From assembly GCF_004331735.1 (NCBI RefSeq), contig NZ_SJSO01000017.1, positions 62,001-126,000 of the forward strand: a stretch of 64,000 nt of DNA. Reading direction: 5' to 3'. Position numbers and translations under genes: made by a program. A model generated the notes under the pieces. It had not been told where the DNA came from. It searched no databases and saw nothing but the letters and a program-made list of their open reading frames with translations. Of this stretch, positions 17,770-25,437 are shown piece by piece. This DNA comes from Pedobacter psychrodurus. Lineage in GTDB: Bacteria; Bacteroidota; Bacteroidia; Sphingobacteriales; Sphingobacteriaceae. Every line of letters starts with the position of its first letter. Position 1 is the stretch's first letter.

Positions 17770-18183
17770 ATGCCAACCATTCAACAATTAGTTAGAAAAG
17801 GTAGAGTAGCACTGGAGTTCAAGAGTAAGTCTCCAGCGTTGGACAGCTGTCCACAGCGAAGAGGTGTATGTACACGTGTGTACACCACTACCCCTAAAAA
17901 ACCAAACTCAGCAATGCGTAAAGTAGCCCGTGTTCGTTTAACGAACGGTAAAGAGGTTAATGCATACATTCCTGGAGAAGGTCACAACTTACAGGAGCAC
18001 TCAATCGTATTGATCCGTGGTGGTCGTGTTAAAGATTTACCAGGTGTACGTTACCACATCATCCGTGGTGCATTAGATACATCAGGTGTAGCTGGTCGTA
18101 ACCAACGTCGTTCTAAATATGGTACTAAACGTCCTAAACCAGGACAGGTAGTTGCGGCACCAACAAAAGGTAAAAAGAAATAA
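17770..18183 (+). CDS. rpsL: 30S ribosomal protein uS12
   Basis: 137 residues, with MPTIQQLVRKGR, CPQRRGVCTRVYTTTPKKPNSAMRKVARVRL, HNLQEHSIVLIRGGRVKDLPGVRYH and a Lys-rich tail. The two lysines that are changed in streptomycin-resistant mutants (in TPKKPNS and RVKDLPG) are intact, so this is a sensitive-type allele. It sits at the decoding centre. It is first in the operon, directly behind the promoter, with rpsG 17 bases on. Confidence 0.98.
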   Translation: MPTIQQLVRKGRVALEFKSKSPALDSCPQRRGVCTRVYTTTPKKPNSAMRKVARVRLTNGKEVNAYIPGEGHNLQEHSIVLIRGGRVKDLPGVRYHIIRGALDTSGVAGRNQRRSKYGTKRPKPGQVVAAPTKGKKK

Positions 18184-18200
18184 TCGGGAGGAAATAAGAA

Positions 18201-18668
18201 ATGAGAAAGTCAAAACCAAAAAAGAGAATTATTCTTCCTGATCCAAAATTTAATGATGTTCAGGTAACTCGTTTTGTAAACAATATGATGTACGATGGAA
18301 AAAAATCTATCGCTTATTCTATTTTTTACGATGCTGTTGAAATTGCTGAGAAAAAAGCAGGTGAAAGTGGTTTAGAGATATTTAAACGTGCTTTAACTAA
18401 CATTATGCCAGCTGTAGAGGTTAAATCTCGTCGTGTTGGTGGTGCTAACTTCCAGGTTCCAACTGAGGTTAGACCAGAGCGTAAAACAGCTTTAGGTATG
18501 AAATGGTTAATTTTATACGCTCGTAAACGTGGTGAAAAAACCATGAAAGAGAAATTAGCTGGTGAAATCGTAGCTGCTGCTAAAGGTGAAGGTGCTGCTG
18601 TTAAGAAGAAAGAAGATACGCACAAAATGGCTGAGGCTAACAAAGCGTTCTCTCACTTCAGATTCTAG
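18201..18668 (+). CDS. rpsG: 30S ribosomal protein uS7
   Basis: 155 residues: MRKSKPKKRIILPDPKFNDVQVTRFVNNMMYDGKKSIA, then NIMPAVEVKSRRVGGANFQVPTEVRPERK and the C-terminal helices (KREDTHKMAEANKAFSHFRF-like end). It nucleates the 30S head. A GGAGG-like agggaggaaat stretch stands before the ATG, unusual in this phylum. A 131-base repeat-filled gap separates it from fusA. Confidence 0.97.
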   Translation: MRKSKPKKRIILPDPKFNDVQVTRFVNNMMYDGKKSIAYSIFYDAVEIAEKKAGESGLEIFKRALTNIMPAVEVKSRRVGGANFQVPTEVRPERKTALGMKWLILYARKRGEKTMKEKLAGEIVAAAKGEGAAVKKKEDTHKMAEANKAFSHFRF

Positions 18669-18675
18669 TAATTAG

Positions 18676-18770
18676 GATTAACAGATTAGTAAGATTACAC
18701 AGATTTAATTAGAAGATTATACTGATTAGATAAATTACACCGATTTGTTTTAACATAATCGGTGTAATCA
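18676..18770. repeat. GATTACACAGATT-type repeat with a perfect hairpin in the rpsG-fusA gap
   Basis: Degenerate gattacacagatt units lead into a perfect 12-pair stem ATTACACCGATT (18734-18745) / AATCGGTGTAAT (18757-18768) with an 11-base loop. There is no T-run on the + strand, so it is not a classical terminator. Related units stand at 57893-57957. Confidence 0.8.
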
Positions 18771-18799
18771 TTTAAAATCAGATAAATCAAAAACATAAC

Positions 18800-20914
18800 A
18801 TGGCAAGAGATTTAAAATTTACAAGAAATATTGGAATCGCGGCTCACATTGATGCAGGTAAAACTACAACAACAGAGCGTATTCTTTATTATGCTGGTGT
18901 AAGTCATAAAATTGGTGAAGTGCACGAAGGTGCTGCAACAATGGACTGGATGGCACAAGAGCAAGAACGTGGTATCACAATTACTTCTGCAGCAACTACG
19001 GTTGATTGGAATTACAGAGGTCAAAAATATCATGTTAACGTTATTGATACCCCAGGTCACGTGGATTTTACCGTAGAGGTAAATCGTTCATTACGTGTAC
19101 TAGACGGATTGGTATTTTTGTTTTCAGCTGTTGATGGTGTTGAGCCTCAATCTGAAACCAACTGGCGTTTAGCGAATAACTATAGCGTACCGCGTATCGG
19201 TTTCGTTAACAAAATGGACCGTTCTGGTGCTGACTTCTTAAAAGTTGTTAAGCAGGTTAAAGATATGTTAGGTAGTAATGCAGTTCCATTGCAATTGCCT
19301 ATCGGTGCTGAAGACGGATTTAAAGGTGTGGTTGATTTAATTAACAACCGTGGTATTGTTTGGAATGAGCATGATAAAGGTATGACCTTTACTGAAGTGC
19401 CTATCCCGGAAGATATGCTTGATGAAGTTGCGGAGTGGAGAGAAAAATTATTAGAATCAGTTGCTGATTATGATGAGTCTCTAATGGAGAAATTCTTCGA
19501 TGCACCTGAAACCATTACTGAACGTGAAGTTTTAGATGCTTTACGTGCGGCTGTATTAGATGCTAAAATTGTTCCTATGGTTTGCGGTTCATCTTTCAAA
19601 AACAAAGGTGTACAAACGATGCTTGATTATGTGATGGAATTATTGCCTTCACCTATGGATAGCGAAGGTGTTATTGGTACTAACCCAGATACAAACGAAG
19701 AAGTTTTATTAAAACCAAGTATTAATGAGCCGTTTGCAGCTTTAGCTTTTAAAATTGCAACCGATCCGTTTGTAGGTCGTTTATGTTTTATCCGGGTTTA
19801 TTCGGGTAATTTAGAAGCGGGTTCTTACGTGTATAATTCACGTTCAGAAAACAAGGAACGTATTTCTCGTATTTTCCAAATGCATGCTAACAAGCAAAAT
19901 CCTGTGCCAAATGTGGCTGCTGGTGATATTGCTGCTGTAGTTGGATTTAAAGATATTAAAACAGGTGATACACTTTGTGAAGAGAAACACCCAATTGTTC
20001 TTGAATCAATGAACTTCCCTGAGCCAGTTATCGGTTTAGCTATTGAGCCTAAAACTCAGGCTGATGTTGATAAATTGGGTATTGGATTAGGTAAATTGGC
20101 TGAAGAAGATCCTACATTCAGAGTTCAAACTGATCAGGAAACTGGTCAAACGGTTATCTCTGGTATGGGTGAGTTACACTTAGATATTTTAATTGACCGT
20201 TTAAAACGCGAATTTAAAGTTGAAGTTAACCAAGGTGCGCCACAAGTAGCTTACAAAGAAGCTATTTTCGGTACAACTACACACCGTGAAACTTACAAAA
20301 AACAATCAGGTGGTCGTGGTAAATTTGCTGATATTTCAGTAGTTATCTCACCAATTGATGCTGATTTCGAAAAAGGTGGTTTACAGTTCGTAAACGAAAT
20401 TACAGGTGGTTCAATTCCACGTGAGTTTATCCCTTCAGTAGAAAAGGGTTTTGCTGCATCTATGGCAAACGGTGTATTAGCTGGTTATCCACTTCCTGAT
20501 ATGAAAGTTCGTTTAACTGATGGTTCATTCCACGCAGTCGATTCAGATGCTTTATCATTTGAGCTTGCAGCTAAAATGGCATACCGTGAGGCTTTACCTA
20601 AATGTAAACCAACTTTGATGGAGCCAATCATGAAAATCGAAATCTTAACCCCTGAAGAAAACATGGGTGATGTGATCGGTGATATGAACCGTCGTCGTGG
20701 TCAATTATTAGGTATGGATACCCGTAATGGATCTCAGGTAATTAAAGCAACTGTACCACTTTCTGAAATGTTTGGTTATGTAACTCAGTTACGTACAATC
20801 ACTTCAGGACGTGCAACTTCTACAATGGAATTTGACCACTATGAAGCTGCGCCTAAAAACGTACAGGATGAAGTAATTGCTAAATCTAAAGGAAGAGTAA
20901 AATCTGAAGATTAA
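18800..20914 (+). CDS. fusA: Elongation factor G
   Basis: 704 residues. The GTPase domain shows G1 AHIDAGKTTTTERIL, switch I with RGITITSAATT, G3 DTPGHVDF and G4 NKMDRSGAD. Domains II-V follow with the conserved FKDIKTGDTLC, GMGELHLDI and GYPLPDMKV. It drives translocation on the ribosome. No tuf gene follows, unlike the enterobacterial str operon. Length and motifs are those of the canonical form, not the GTP-independent EF-G2. Confidence 0.98.
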   Translation: MARDLKFTRNIGIAAHIDAGKTTTTERILYYAGVSHKIGEVHEGAATMDWMAQEQERGITITSAATTVDWNYRGQKYHVNVIDTPGHVDFTVEVNRSLRVLDGLVFLFSAVDGVEPQSETNWRLANNYSVPRIGFVNKMDRSGADFLKVVKQVKDMLGSNAVPLQLPIGAEDGFKGVVDLINNRGIVWNEHDKGMTFTEVPIPEDMLDEVAEWREKLLESVADYDESLMEKFFDAPETITEREVLDALRAAVLDAKIVPMVCGSSFKNKGVQTMLDYVMELLPSPMDSEGVIGTNPDTNEEVLLKPSINEPFAALAFKIATDPFVGRLCFIRVYSGNLEAGSYVYNSRSENKERISRIFQMHANKQNPVPNVAAGDIAAVVGFKDIKTGDTLCEEKHPIVLESMNFPEPVIGLAIEPKTQADVDKLGIGLGKLAEEDPTFRVQTDQETGQTVISGMGELHLDILIDRLKREFKVEVNQGAPQVAYKEAIFGTTTHRETYKKQSGGRGKFADISVVISPIDADFEKGGLQFVNEITGGSIPREFIPSVEKGFAASMANGVLAGYPLPDMKVRLTDGSFHAVDSDALSFELAAKMAYREALPKCKPTLMEPIMKIEILTPEENMGDVIGDMNRRRGQLLGMDTRNGSQVIKATVPLSEMFGYVTQLRTITSGRATSTMEFDHYEAAPKNVQDEVIAKSKGRVKSED

Positions 20915-20930
20915 TAATGTGATGCGAATA

Positions 20931-20985
20931 GCGTTTTGCGTTTAGCGATGATTTGTCGCCACACGCAAAGCGCGTAACGCAAAAC
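20931..20985. repeat. Inverted GCGTTTTGCGTTTAGCG repeat in the fusA-rpsJ gap
   Basis: The left arm (20931-20947) and the right arm (20964-20985) are complementary over most of their length and consist of degenerate gcgttt units. It lies in the transcribed gap between fusA and rpsJ. Confidence 0.75.
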
Positions 20986-21046
20986 TCAAAATAAATCCGG
21001 TTTCTGTTGTTAATAGCTCTAACAGGAAACCATAATTAAAAATAAG

Positions 21047-21352
21047 ATGAGCCAAAGAATCAGAATTAAATTAAAGTCTTACGATTACAACTTGGTAGAT
21101 AAATCTGCTGAGAAAATCGTAAAAACTGTTAAGCCTACGGGTGCAGTTGTAAGTGGACCGATTCCACTTCCTACAGAGAAAAAAATCTTTACTGTTTTAC
21201 GTTCTCCACACGTAAACAAAAAAGCTAGAGAGCAGTTCCAATTATGCGCTTACAAACGTTTATTGGATATTTATAGCTCTAACTCTAAAACAGTTGATGC
21301 TTTAATGAAACTTGAATTACCTAGCGGTGTTGAAGTTGAAATCAAAGTTTAA
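21047..21352 (+). CDS. rpsJ: 30S ribosomal protein uS10
   Basis: 101 residues: MSQRIRIKLKSYDYNLVDKSAEKIVKTVKPTGA, then GPIPLPTEKK, RSPHVNKKAREQF and KRLLDIYSSNSKTVDALMKLELPSGVEVEIKV. It is also the NusE antitermination factor. In most bacteria it heads the S10 operon with rplC next. Here it is followed at once by a perfect terminator, and rplC lies 13.6 kb away. Confidence 0.97.
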   Translation: MSQRIRIKLKSYDYNLVDKSAEKIVKTVKPTGAVVSGPIPLPTEKKIFTVLRSPHVNKKAREQFQLCAYKRLLDIYSSNSKTVDALMKLELPSGVEVEIKV

Positions 21353-21370
21353 TTGATTTTAAAAGAATAG

Positions 21371-21403
21371 AAAAGGTCTCGATGCAAATCGAGACCTTTT
21401 TTT
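21371..21403 (+). terminator. Terminator after rpsJ
   Basis: A perfect 13-pair stem aaaaggtctcgat / atcgagacctttt with loop GCAA, followed by T. It closes the rpsL-rpsJ transcription unit. Confidence 0.95.
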
Positions 21404-21452
21404 ATGCACCCAATTTTCCAAAACAAAAGCGACATTGACTGGTTGTAATGGT

Positions 21453-21698
21453 ATGATTAAGGAAGATAAGAAGCACGAAGGATTACCGGTTGAAGGACAG
21501 GATTTTGCAGATCCTAAAGAAGAACTGAAAGAAACTCCCTCTTCACATGGCGAAGTGGCCAATCAAAAAGGTGGTGATTTTTCTGAACTGGAAGAAAGTA
21601 GAATGGAAAATCCACCAAAACATCGGGATAAAAATGGATCGACTAAAGATGATTTAGATAGTAGTACGGAGATTGATCAAAGTAAAGGCGTACAATAG
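21453..21698 (+). CDS. Small hydrophilic, probably disordered protein
   Basis: 81 residues from ATG 21453 (an in-frame TTG at 21435 is possible). The sequence is rich in E, D, K, S, G and P and nearly free of hydrophobic residues (DKKHEGLPVEGQDFADPKEEL, PPKHRDKNGSTKDDLDSSTE). No domain is recognised. Neighbours at 21820 and 22941 have the same character, which suggests a group of stress-type hydrophilic proteins; that is inference from composition only. The codon pattern is continuous and no frameshift is seen. Confidence 0.6.
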   Translation: MIKEDKKHEGLPVEGQDFADPKEELKETPSSHGEVANQKGGDFSELEESRMENPPKHRDKNGSTKDDLDSSTEIDQSKGVQ

Positions 21699-21819
21699 CA
21701 GCAAATTGATTGTTGGATTCGGTAAAATAAGATGACCAGGCCACACTTATATATTATGGCCTGATTAAACTTTTTTATGGTACCAATTGTTGTTAAGATG
21801 GAAGTATTTACAAAAAATA

Positions 21820-22101
21820 ATGGCTATGGAAGTGAATGAAAATAAAAATATAGATCCTAATTCGGAAATTACCCACAATGAGGAGGATATAGAATGGGAT
21901 AATGGAGAGGCTACTTATGGACATAAACGCGCCGATTTTAAACGTAAAGATCAACCGGAAGAGTCGCATTTATTGAAAACAGAAAATGATCCTTCACATC
22001 CCGTAAACGAAAATTTAAATAATTCGAATTTAAGTCAGGGTGAAGACATTGGAAATAGAAACGAGAACAATGAGAAAGGTTTGAGGGGGAAGGCTTTATA
22101 A
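21820..22101 (+). CDS. Small hydrophilic, Asn/Glu-rich protein
   Basis: 93 residues from ATG 21820 (ATG 21826 is equally possible). It is extremely rich in N and E (NENKNIDPNSEITHNEEDIEWDN, RNENNEKGLRG) with no hydrophobic core, so it is probably disordered. It contains an IEWDNGEATYGHKRADFKR patch that may be the conserved part. Function unknown. A hairpin follows the stop codon. Confidence 0.6.
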   Translation: MAMEVNENKNIDPNSEITHNEEDIEWDNGEATYGHKRADFKRKDQPEESHLLKTENDPSHPVNENLNNSNLSQGEDIGNRNENNEKGLRGKAL

Positions 22102-22106
22102 TTTAG

Positions 22107-22145
22107 TTATAAAGAGATTATCCATATAGAATAATCCCTTTATAA
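22107..22145 (+). terminator. Hairpin after the Asn/Glu-rich gene
   Basis: The stem ttataaagagattat / ataatccctttataa pairs over 15 bases with one mismatch. No T-run follows, so termination is uncertain. The rest of the gap to 22373 has only a small ATATTGA/TCAATAT inverted repeat at 22326-22345. Confidence 0.5.
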
Positions 22146-22373
22146 AATTATGCATTTTCCGGTAGATGGAAATTAATTAGGATTCCACAACTGAAATGCG
22201 TTAATCAAGAAGCAAATGCCCTTAAATAGTTAGTCTCTGATTTTTTAGTTAATCTTTGTCGCGAATCCTACAGCGCTGCAAATTTGAAGAACTTATTATC
22301 AATTTACAAGGCTTACGGGATTAATATATTGATATATGTCAATATAGCGTGTCTTTTTGCTCCCAATTAATTG

Positions 22374-22568
22374 TCAGTATAAATCGCTTGTTTGCCGATA
22401 ATCCTGCCTTATTTTTTCAGAATAATTATTAATTTTATCTACATATCCAGGAGCTTTTTCCTTAAGATCATCAATCAGCGATTTTCCATCAACTGCCCGC
22501 TTTTTTGTGACATATTTAAAGCCATATATTGCTGCTGCGCCTAAAATGGCATATTTTAATAGTCCCAT
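22374..22568 (-). CDS. Small membrane-anchored protein (YtxH-like)
   Basis: 64 residues. The N-terminal helix LLKYAILGAAAIYGFKYVTKK is a single membrane anchor. A charged, amphipathic tail follows (DDLKEKAPGYVDKINNYSEKIRQDYRQ). The layout recalls YtxH/general-stress small proteins. It lies 10 bases behind the hydrophilic gene 22579-22941 on the same strand and probably shares its transcript. Confidence 0.6.
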   Translation of the reverse strand: MGLLKYAILGAAAIYGFKYVTKKRAVDGKSLIDDLKEKAPGYVDKINNYSEKIRQDYRQTSDLY

Positions 22569-22578
22569 AATTGTCTGC

Positions 22579-22941
22579 TTATATTCCAGTGTTTAATGCA
22601 TGGTTTTCATCAGCCTCATTAATGCTGGTATTCATCTTAAAATCGTCAGATGAACTTCCGGTATGGCTTGCTGCACTCTTTATGGTTGGGTTTTTATCCG
22701 AACTGTTGTATGCATCATCACTAAGAGAATCTTTGCCTTGTGTACCCGAATTGTCTAAACCATCTTTTGCTAATGGATTTCCCTTAATCAGTTCGCTCGG
22801 TTCTTTGCCATAACTGGTTACTACATCGGTGTTGTTACCAGCTTCATAAGCTTTTTGTACATCAGATTTTTCCGGTTTTTCGCTGTTTGGCCCCACATAA
22901 CCTTCGGTATGTTCTTCTTTGTTATATATACTCGTTTTCAT
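22579..22941 (-). CDS. Hydrophilic Ser/Asn/Asp-rich protein, probably disordered
   Basis: 120 residues without hydrophobic core (SDKNPTIKSAASHTGSSSDD, GYVGPNSEKPEKSDVQKAYE). No domain is recognised. It is the third protein of this composition within 1.5 kb and is transcribed together with the small YtxH-like gene. A role in stress tolerance is a guess from composition. Confidence 0.6.
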   Translation of the reverse strand: MKTSIYNKEEHTEGYVGPNSEKPEKSDVQKAYEAGNNTDVVTSYGKEPSELIKGNPLAKDGLDNSGTQGKDSLSDDAYNSSDKNPTIKSAASHTGSSSDDFKMNTSINEADENHALNTGI

Positions 22942-23021
22942 AATATTATCCGTTTAAGAATAAACAGATAGCAGGCTAAATAGTTTTTGGACAGACAAAG
23001 CAGAAAATCAGCGGAAACAAA

Positions 23022-23047
23022 AAAGGCAGATATTTCTATCTGCCTTT
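23022..23047 (-). terminator. Terminator of the secreted protein gene 23051-23698
   Basis: An 11-pair stem aaaggcagata / tatctgccttt with loop TTTC lies directly after the minus-strand stop codon, and A residues on the + strand give the T-run. Confidence 0.9.
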
Positions 23048-23050
23048 GGC

Positions 23051-23698
23051 TTAACTTTTATATGGAAAGTTTCGCGATATTTTCCTCATCATCCTTTCTA
23101 CCATGTCATCAGTAGAGCTCATAATGCTATCGTCCATGGTTTTGAAGAAACGCCATAAGAGTTCTCCATCAGGTCCATTGTTAATGGTTAAGAACATCGT
23201 TCCAGTACCCGATTTCCCACCAAAGCCACCGAATAAAACAGCAGAAGCAATTGCACCTGCTTCAGATTTGGTTTGTTCAGTTTCAAAACGGCCACCAATT
23301 ACAGCATCAACACCAAGTATTTTGGCTAGCTCATCTTTAGTAGTTTCATCCAGCTTGCCTAAAACACCTGCTTTCTTTAATAAGATGTTGGTTTTGTCAA
23401 CATCCTGGAATGTTACTGTGTAATCAGAAGCTTTCCTTAACAAAAAAGTGTACATACTTGCCTGAATAGACTTCGCCATCGATTCTTCCTGAGTTTTGTT
23501 TCCTTCTGCGCTGAAATTTTTTGGTTGTTTTCTGTAGGAGATTTTGACCTCGAAAGGTAAAATAGCTACAATTTTTTGTGTTTTGATCGTTTCCTTTAAT
23601 TTCGGACTTTCAAAAATTTGCTTCGAGCCTTCGAATTGTGCTTTCGTTAAAACGGTAAAGCAGCATAAAATAGCGAGCGTTAAAAAGATTTTCTTCAT
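23051..23698 (-). CDS. Secreted protein with CsgG/TolB-N-like fold (tentative)
   Basis: 215 residues. The signal peptide is MKKIFLTLAILCCFTVLTKAQ. The mature part begins with a strand KIVAILPFEVKI and goes on with LLRKASDYTVTFQDVDKTNILLKKAG, TKDELAKILGVDAVIGGRFETEQ. That order (strand with LPF, helix, VDAVIGG strand) is typical of CsgG/LpoB/TolB-N-like periplasmic folds. A Gly-rich stretch AVLFGGFGGKSGTG follows. The exact role is unknown. It has its own terminator and is divergent from dgt. Confidence 0.7.
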   Translation of the reverse strand: MKKIFLTLAILCCFTVLTKAQFEGSKQIFESPKLKETIKTQKIVAILPFEVKISYRKQPKNFSAEGNKTQEESMAKSIQASMYTFLLRKASDYTVTFQDVDKTNILLKKAGVLGKLDETTKDELAKILGVDAVIGGRFETEQTKSEAGAIASAVLFGGFGGKSGTGTMFLTINNGPDGELLWRFFKTMDDSIMSSTDDMVERMMRKISRNFPYKS

Positions 23699-23833
23699 TA
23701 TTTGTTTGTTTAATTTTGTGCCGAATATAAATAATCTTTCAATAACTGTAATATAAATTTACCTGAAACTTTATGCTTAACCATTTTCGCGTTTTGTTTA
23801 ACTTGCGCCAAATTTTAAAGGCAAACGGGATAA

Positions 23834-25177
23834 ATGGAGTGGAAATATTTACTTTCGAATAAGCGGTACGGACAGGAACAATATGGTGCGAGCACTGATC
23901 GGGCACGGTCGGATTTTCAGCGTGATTATGACCGTTTGATTTTTTCATCTCCTTTTAGAAGGTTACAGAATAAAACCCAGGTTTTTCCATTGCCCGGAAG
24001 CGTTTTTGTACATAACCGTTTAACACACAGTTTAGAAGTGGCGAGCGTAGCCCGCTCGATGGCGAATATATTTTTAAAAAGTGTAGAAGAACATCAACCA
24101 CAACTGATTAAAGATGTTCCTTTAATTAATGAAGTAGGTAATATCGTGGCTGCAGCTGCACTGGCGCACGATTTGGGAAACCCAGCCTTTGGACATTCAG
24201 GAGAAGCTGCAATTTCAAGATATTTTACCGATGGCGATGGGAAAGTTTATCAGAAAGAAATGAACGAATCGCAGTGGCACGATTTAATTAATTTTGAAGG
24301 TAACGCAAATGCCATCCGGATTCTTACCCATCCGTTAAAAGGAAAAGGCAACGATGCTTATGCATTAACCTATTCTACTTTAGCTTCGATTGCAAAATAT
24401 CCCTGTGCATCAATCGCAGGTAAACGGAAAGGTTTGTTGCACCGTAAAAAGTATGGTTTCTTTCAGTCAGAATCTGATACCTTTAAAAAGATAGCTGCCG
24501 AACTCCATTTAGCGCAAGAAGAAGGTGAACACCTCATTTACAAACGCCACCCTTTGGTTTATTTGGTGGAAGCCGCAGATGATATTTGTTACAGTATAAT
24601 CGATTTGGAAGATGCGCACCGCTTAAAAATCCTTTCTTACGAAGAAGTAAAAAACTATCTGTTACCTTTCGCCAACTCTACCACTATCGAAAATCGTTTA
24701 AAAAATGATTATGAAGATGATGATGCAAAAATTGGTCTTTTAAGGGCGAAAGCCATTAATACGCTAACAAACCAGTGTGCAGCTATATTTTTCAGCGCGC
24801 AGGAACAATTATTAAAAGGAGAGCTGAACCAGAGTTTAACCGATTTACTGCCCGAACCTTATATCTCAGCTTGGAAAGCTGTAGAGAAAATTTCGGTTGA
24901 GCGCATTTATAACTTCTCGTCGGTTATACAGAAAGAGGTTGCTGGTTACAAAATTATGGCCGGTTTATTAGAGGAGTTTGTCCCTGCACTTATTCATAAC
25001 AACACACACTATTACAAAAAACTAGTAAAACTTATTCCTAAACAATATCATACCGATTTGACCGATATCTATTCCATAATACAGAGTGTATTGGATTTTG
25101 TTTCGGGCATGACAGATTTGTATGCCGTTGACTTATACCGCAATATTAAAGGGATATCTTTCCCCTCTGAAACATAA
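23834..25177 (+). CDS. dgt: Deoxyguanosinetriphosphate triphosphohydrolase (dGTPase-like)
   Basis: 447 residues. HD-domain metal ligands are H65 in RLTHSLEVASVARS, H112-D113 in AHDLGNPAFGHSGE and a later Asp in EAADDICYSIIDLEDAH. Family marks are DRLIFSSPFRRLQNKTQVFPLPG at 33-55 and NFEGNANAIRIL. It hydrolyses dGTP (or dNTPs) to the nucleoside and triphosphate, trimming nucleotide pools and sometimes limiting phage. The length fits the long dGTPase form. It stands alone. Confidence 0.94.
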   Translation: MEWKYLLSNKRYGQEQYGASTDRARSDFQRDYDRLIFSSPFRRLQNKTQVFPLPGSVFVHNRLTHSLEVASVARSMANIFLKSVEEHQPQLIKDVPLINEVGNIVAAAALAHDLGNPAFGHSGEAAISRYFTDGDGKVYQKEMNESQWHDLINFEGNANAIRILTHPLKGKGNDAYALTYSTLASIAKYPCASIAGKRKGLLHRKKYGFFQSESDTFKKIAAELHLAQEEGEHLIYKRHPLVYLVEAADDICYSIIDLEDAHRLKILSYEEVKNYLLPFANSTTIENRLKNDYEDDDAKIGLLRAKAINTLTNQCAAIFFSAQEQLLKGELNQSLTDLLPEPYISAWKAVEKISVERIYNFSSVIQKEVAGYKIMAGLLEEFVPALIHNNTHYYKKLVKLIPKQYHTDLTDIYSIIQSVLDFVSGMTDLYAVDLYRNIKGISFPSET

Positions 25178-25437
25178 TGTAAATTCGCCTGATTAGAGGT
25201 TGCAACTATATGTTTTCTTCTGTTAGTTCGGTTTTAATTCTGTTAAAGTTGGTTGTTAGTGTAAAATTATAAAATTAAATTTTATTTAAGTCGTTGTTTT
25301 ATAGTTGTTTAAAATCGTTTTAGTATTTATAATCAGCCTTTCGTGTAAAGTGAATGCAGTAACTTGCACTAATTGTTAGATTTGATCGTTAGGCTCCTTT
25401 GTTTTTAGGCCTGACGCTTTAGATCTCATCCCGATTC

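Noticed and set aside
21253..21262. Further CAAACGTTT-like sites (in rpsJ and at 51624 in the hydrolase gene)
   Set aside because: They break the palindrome at the last base and lie inside coding sequence, so they are taken as chance.
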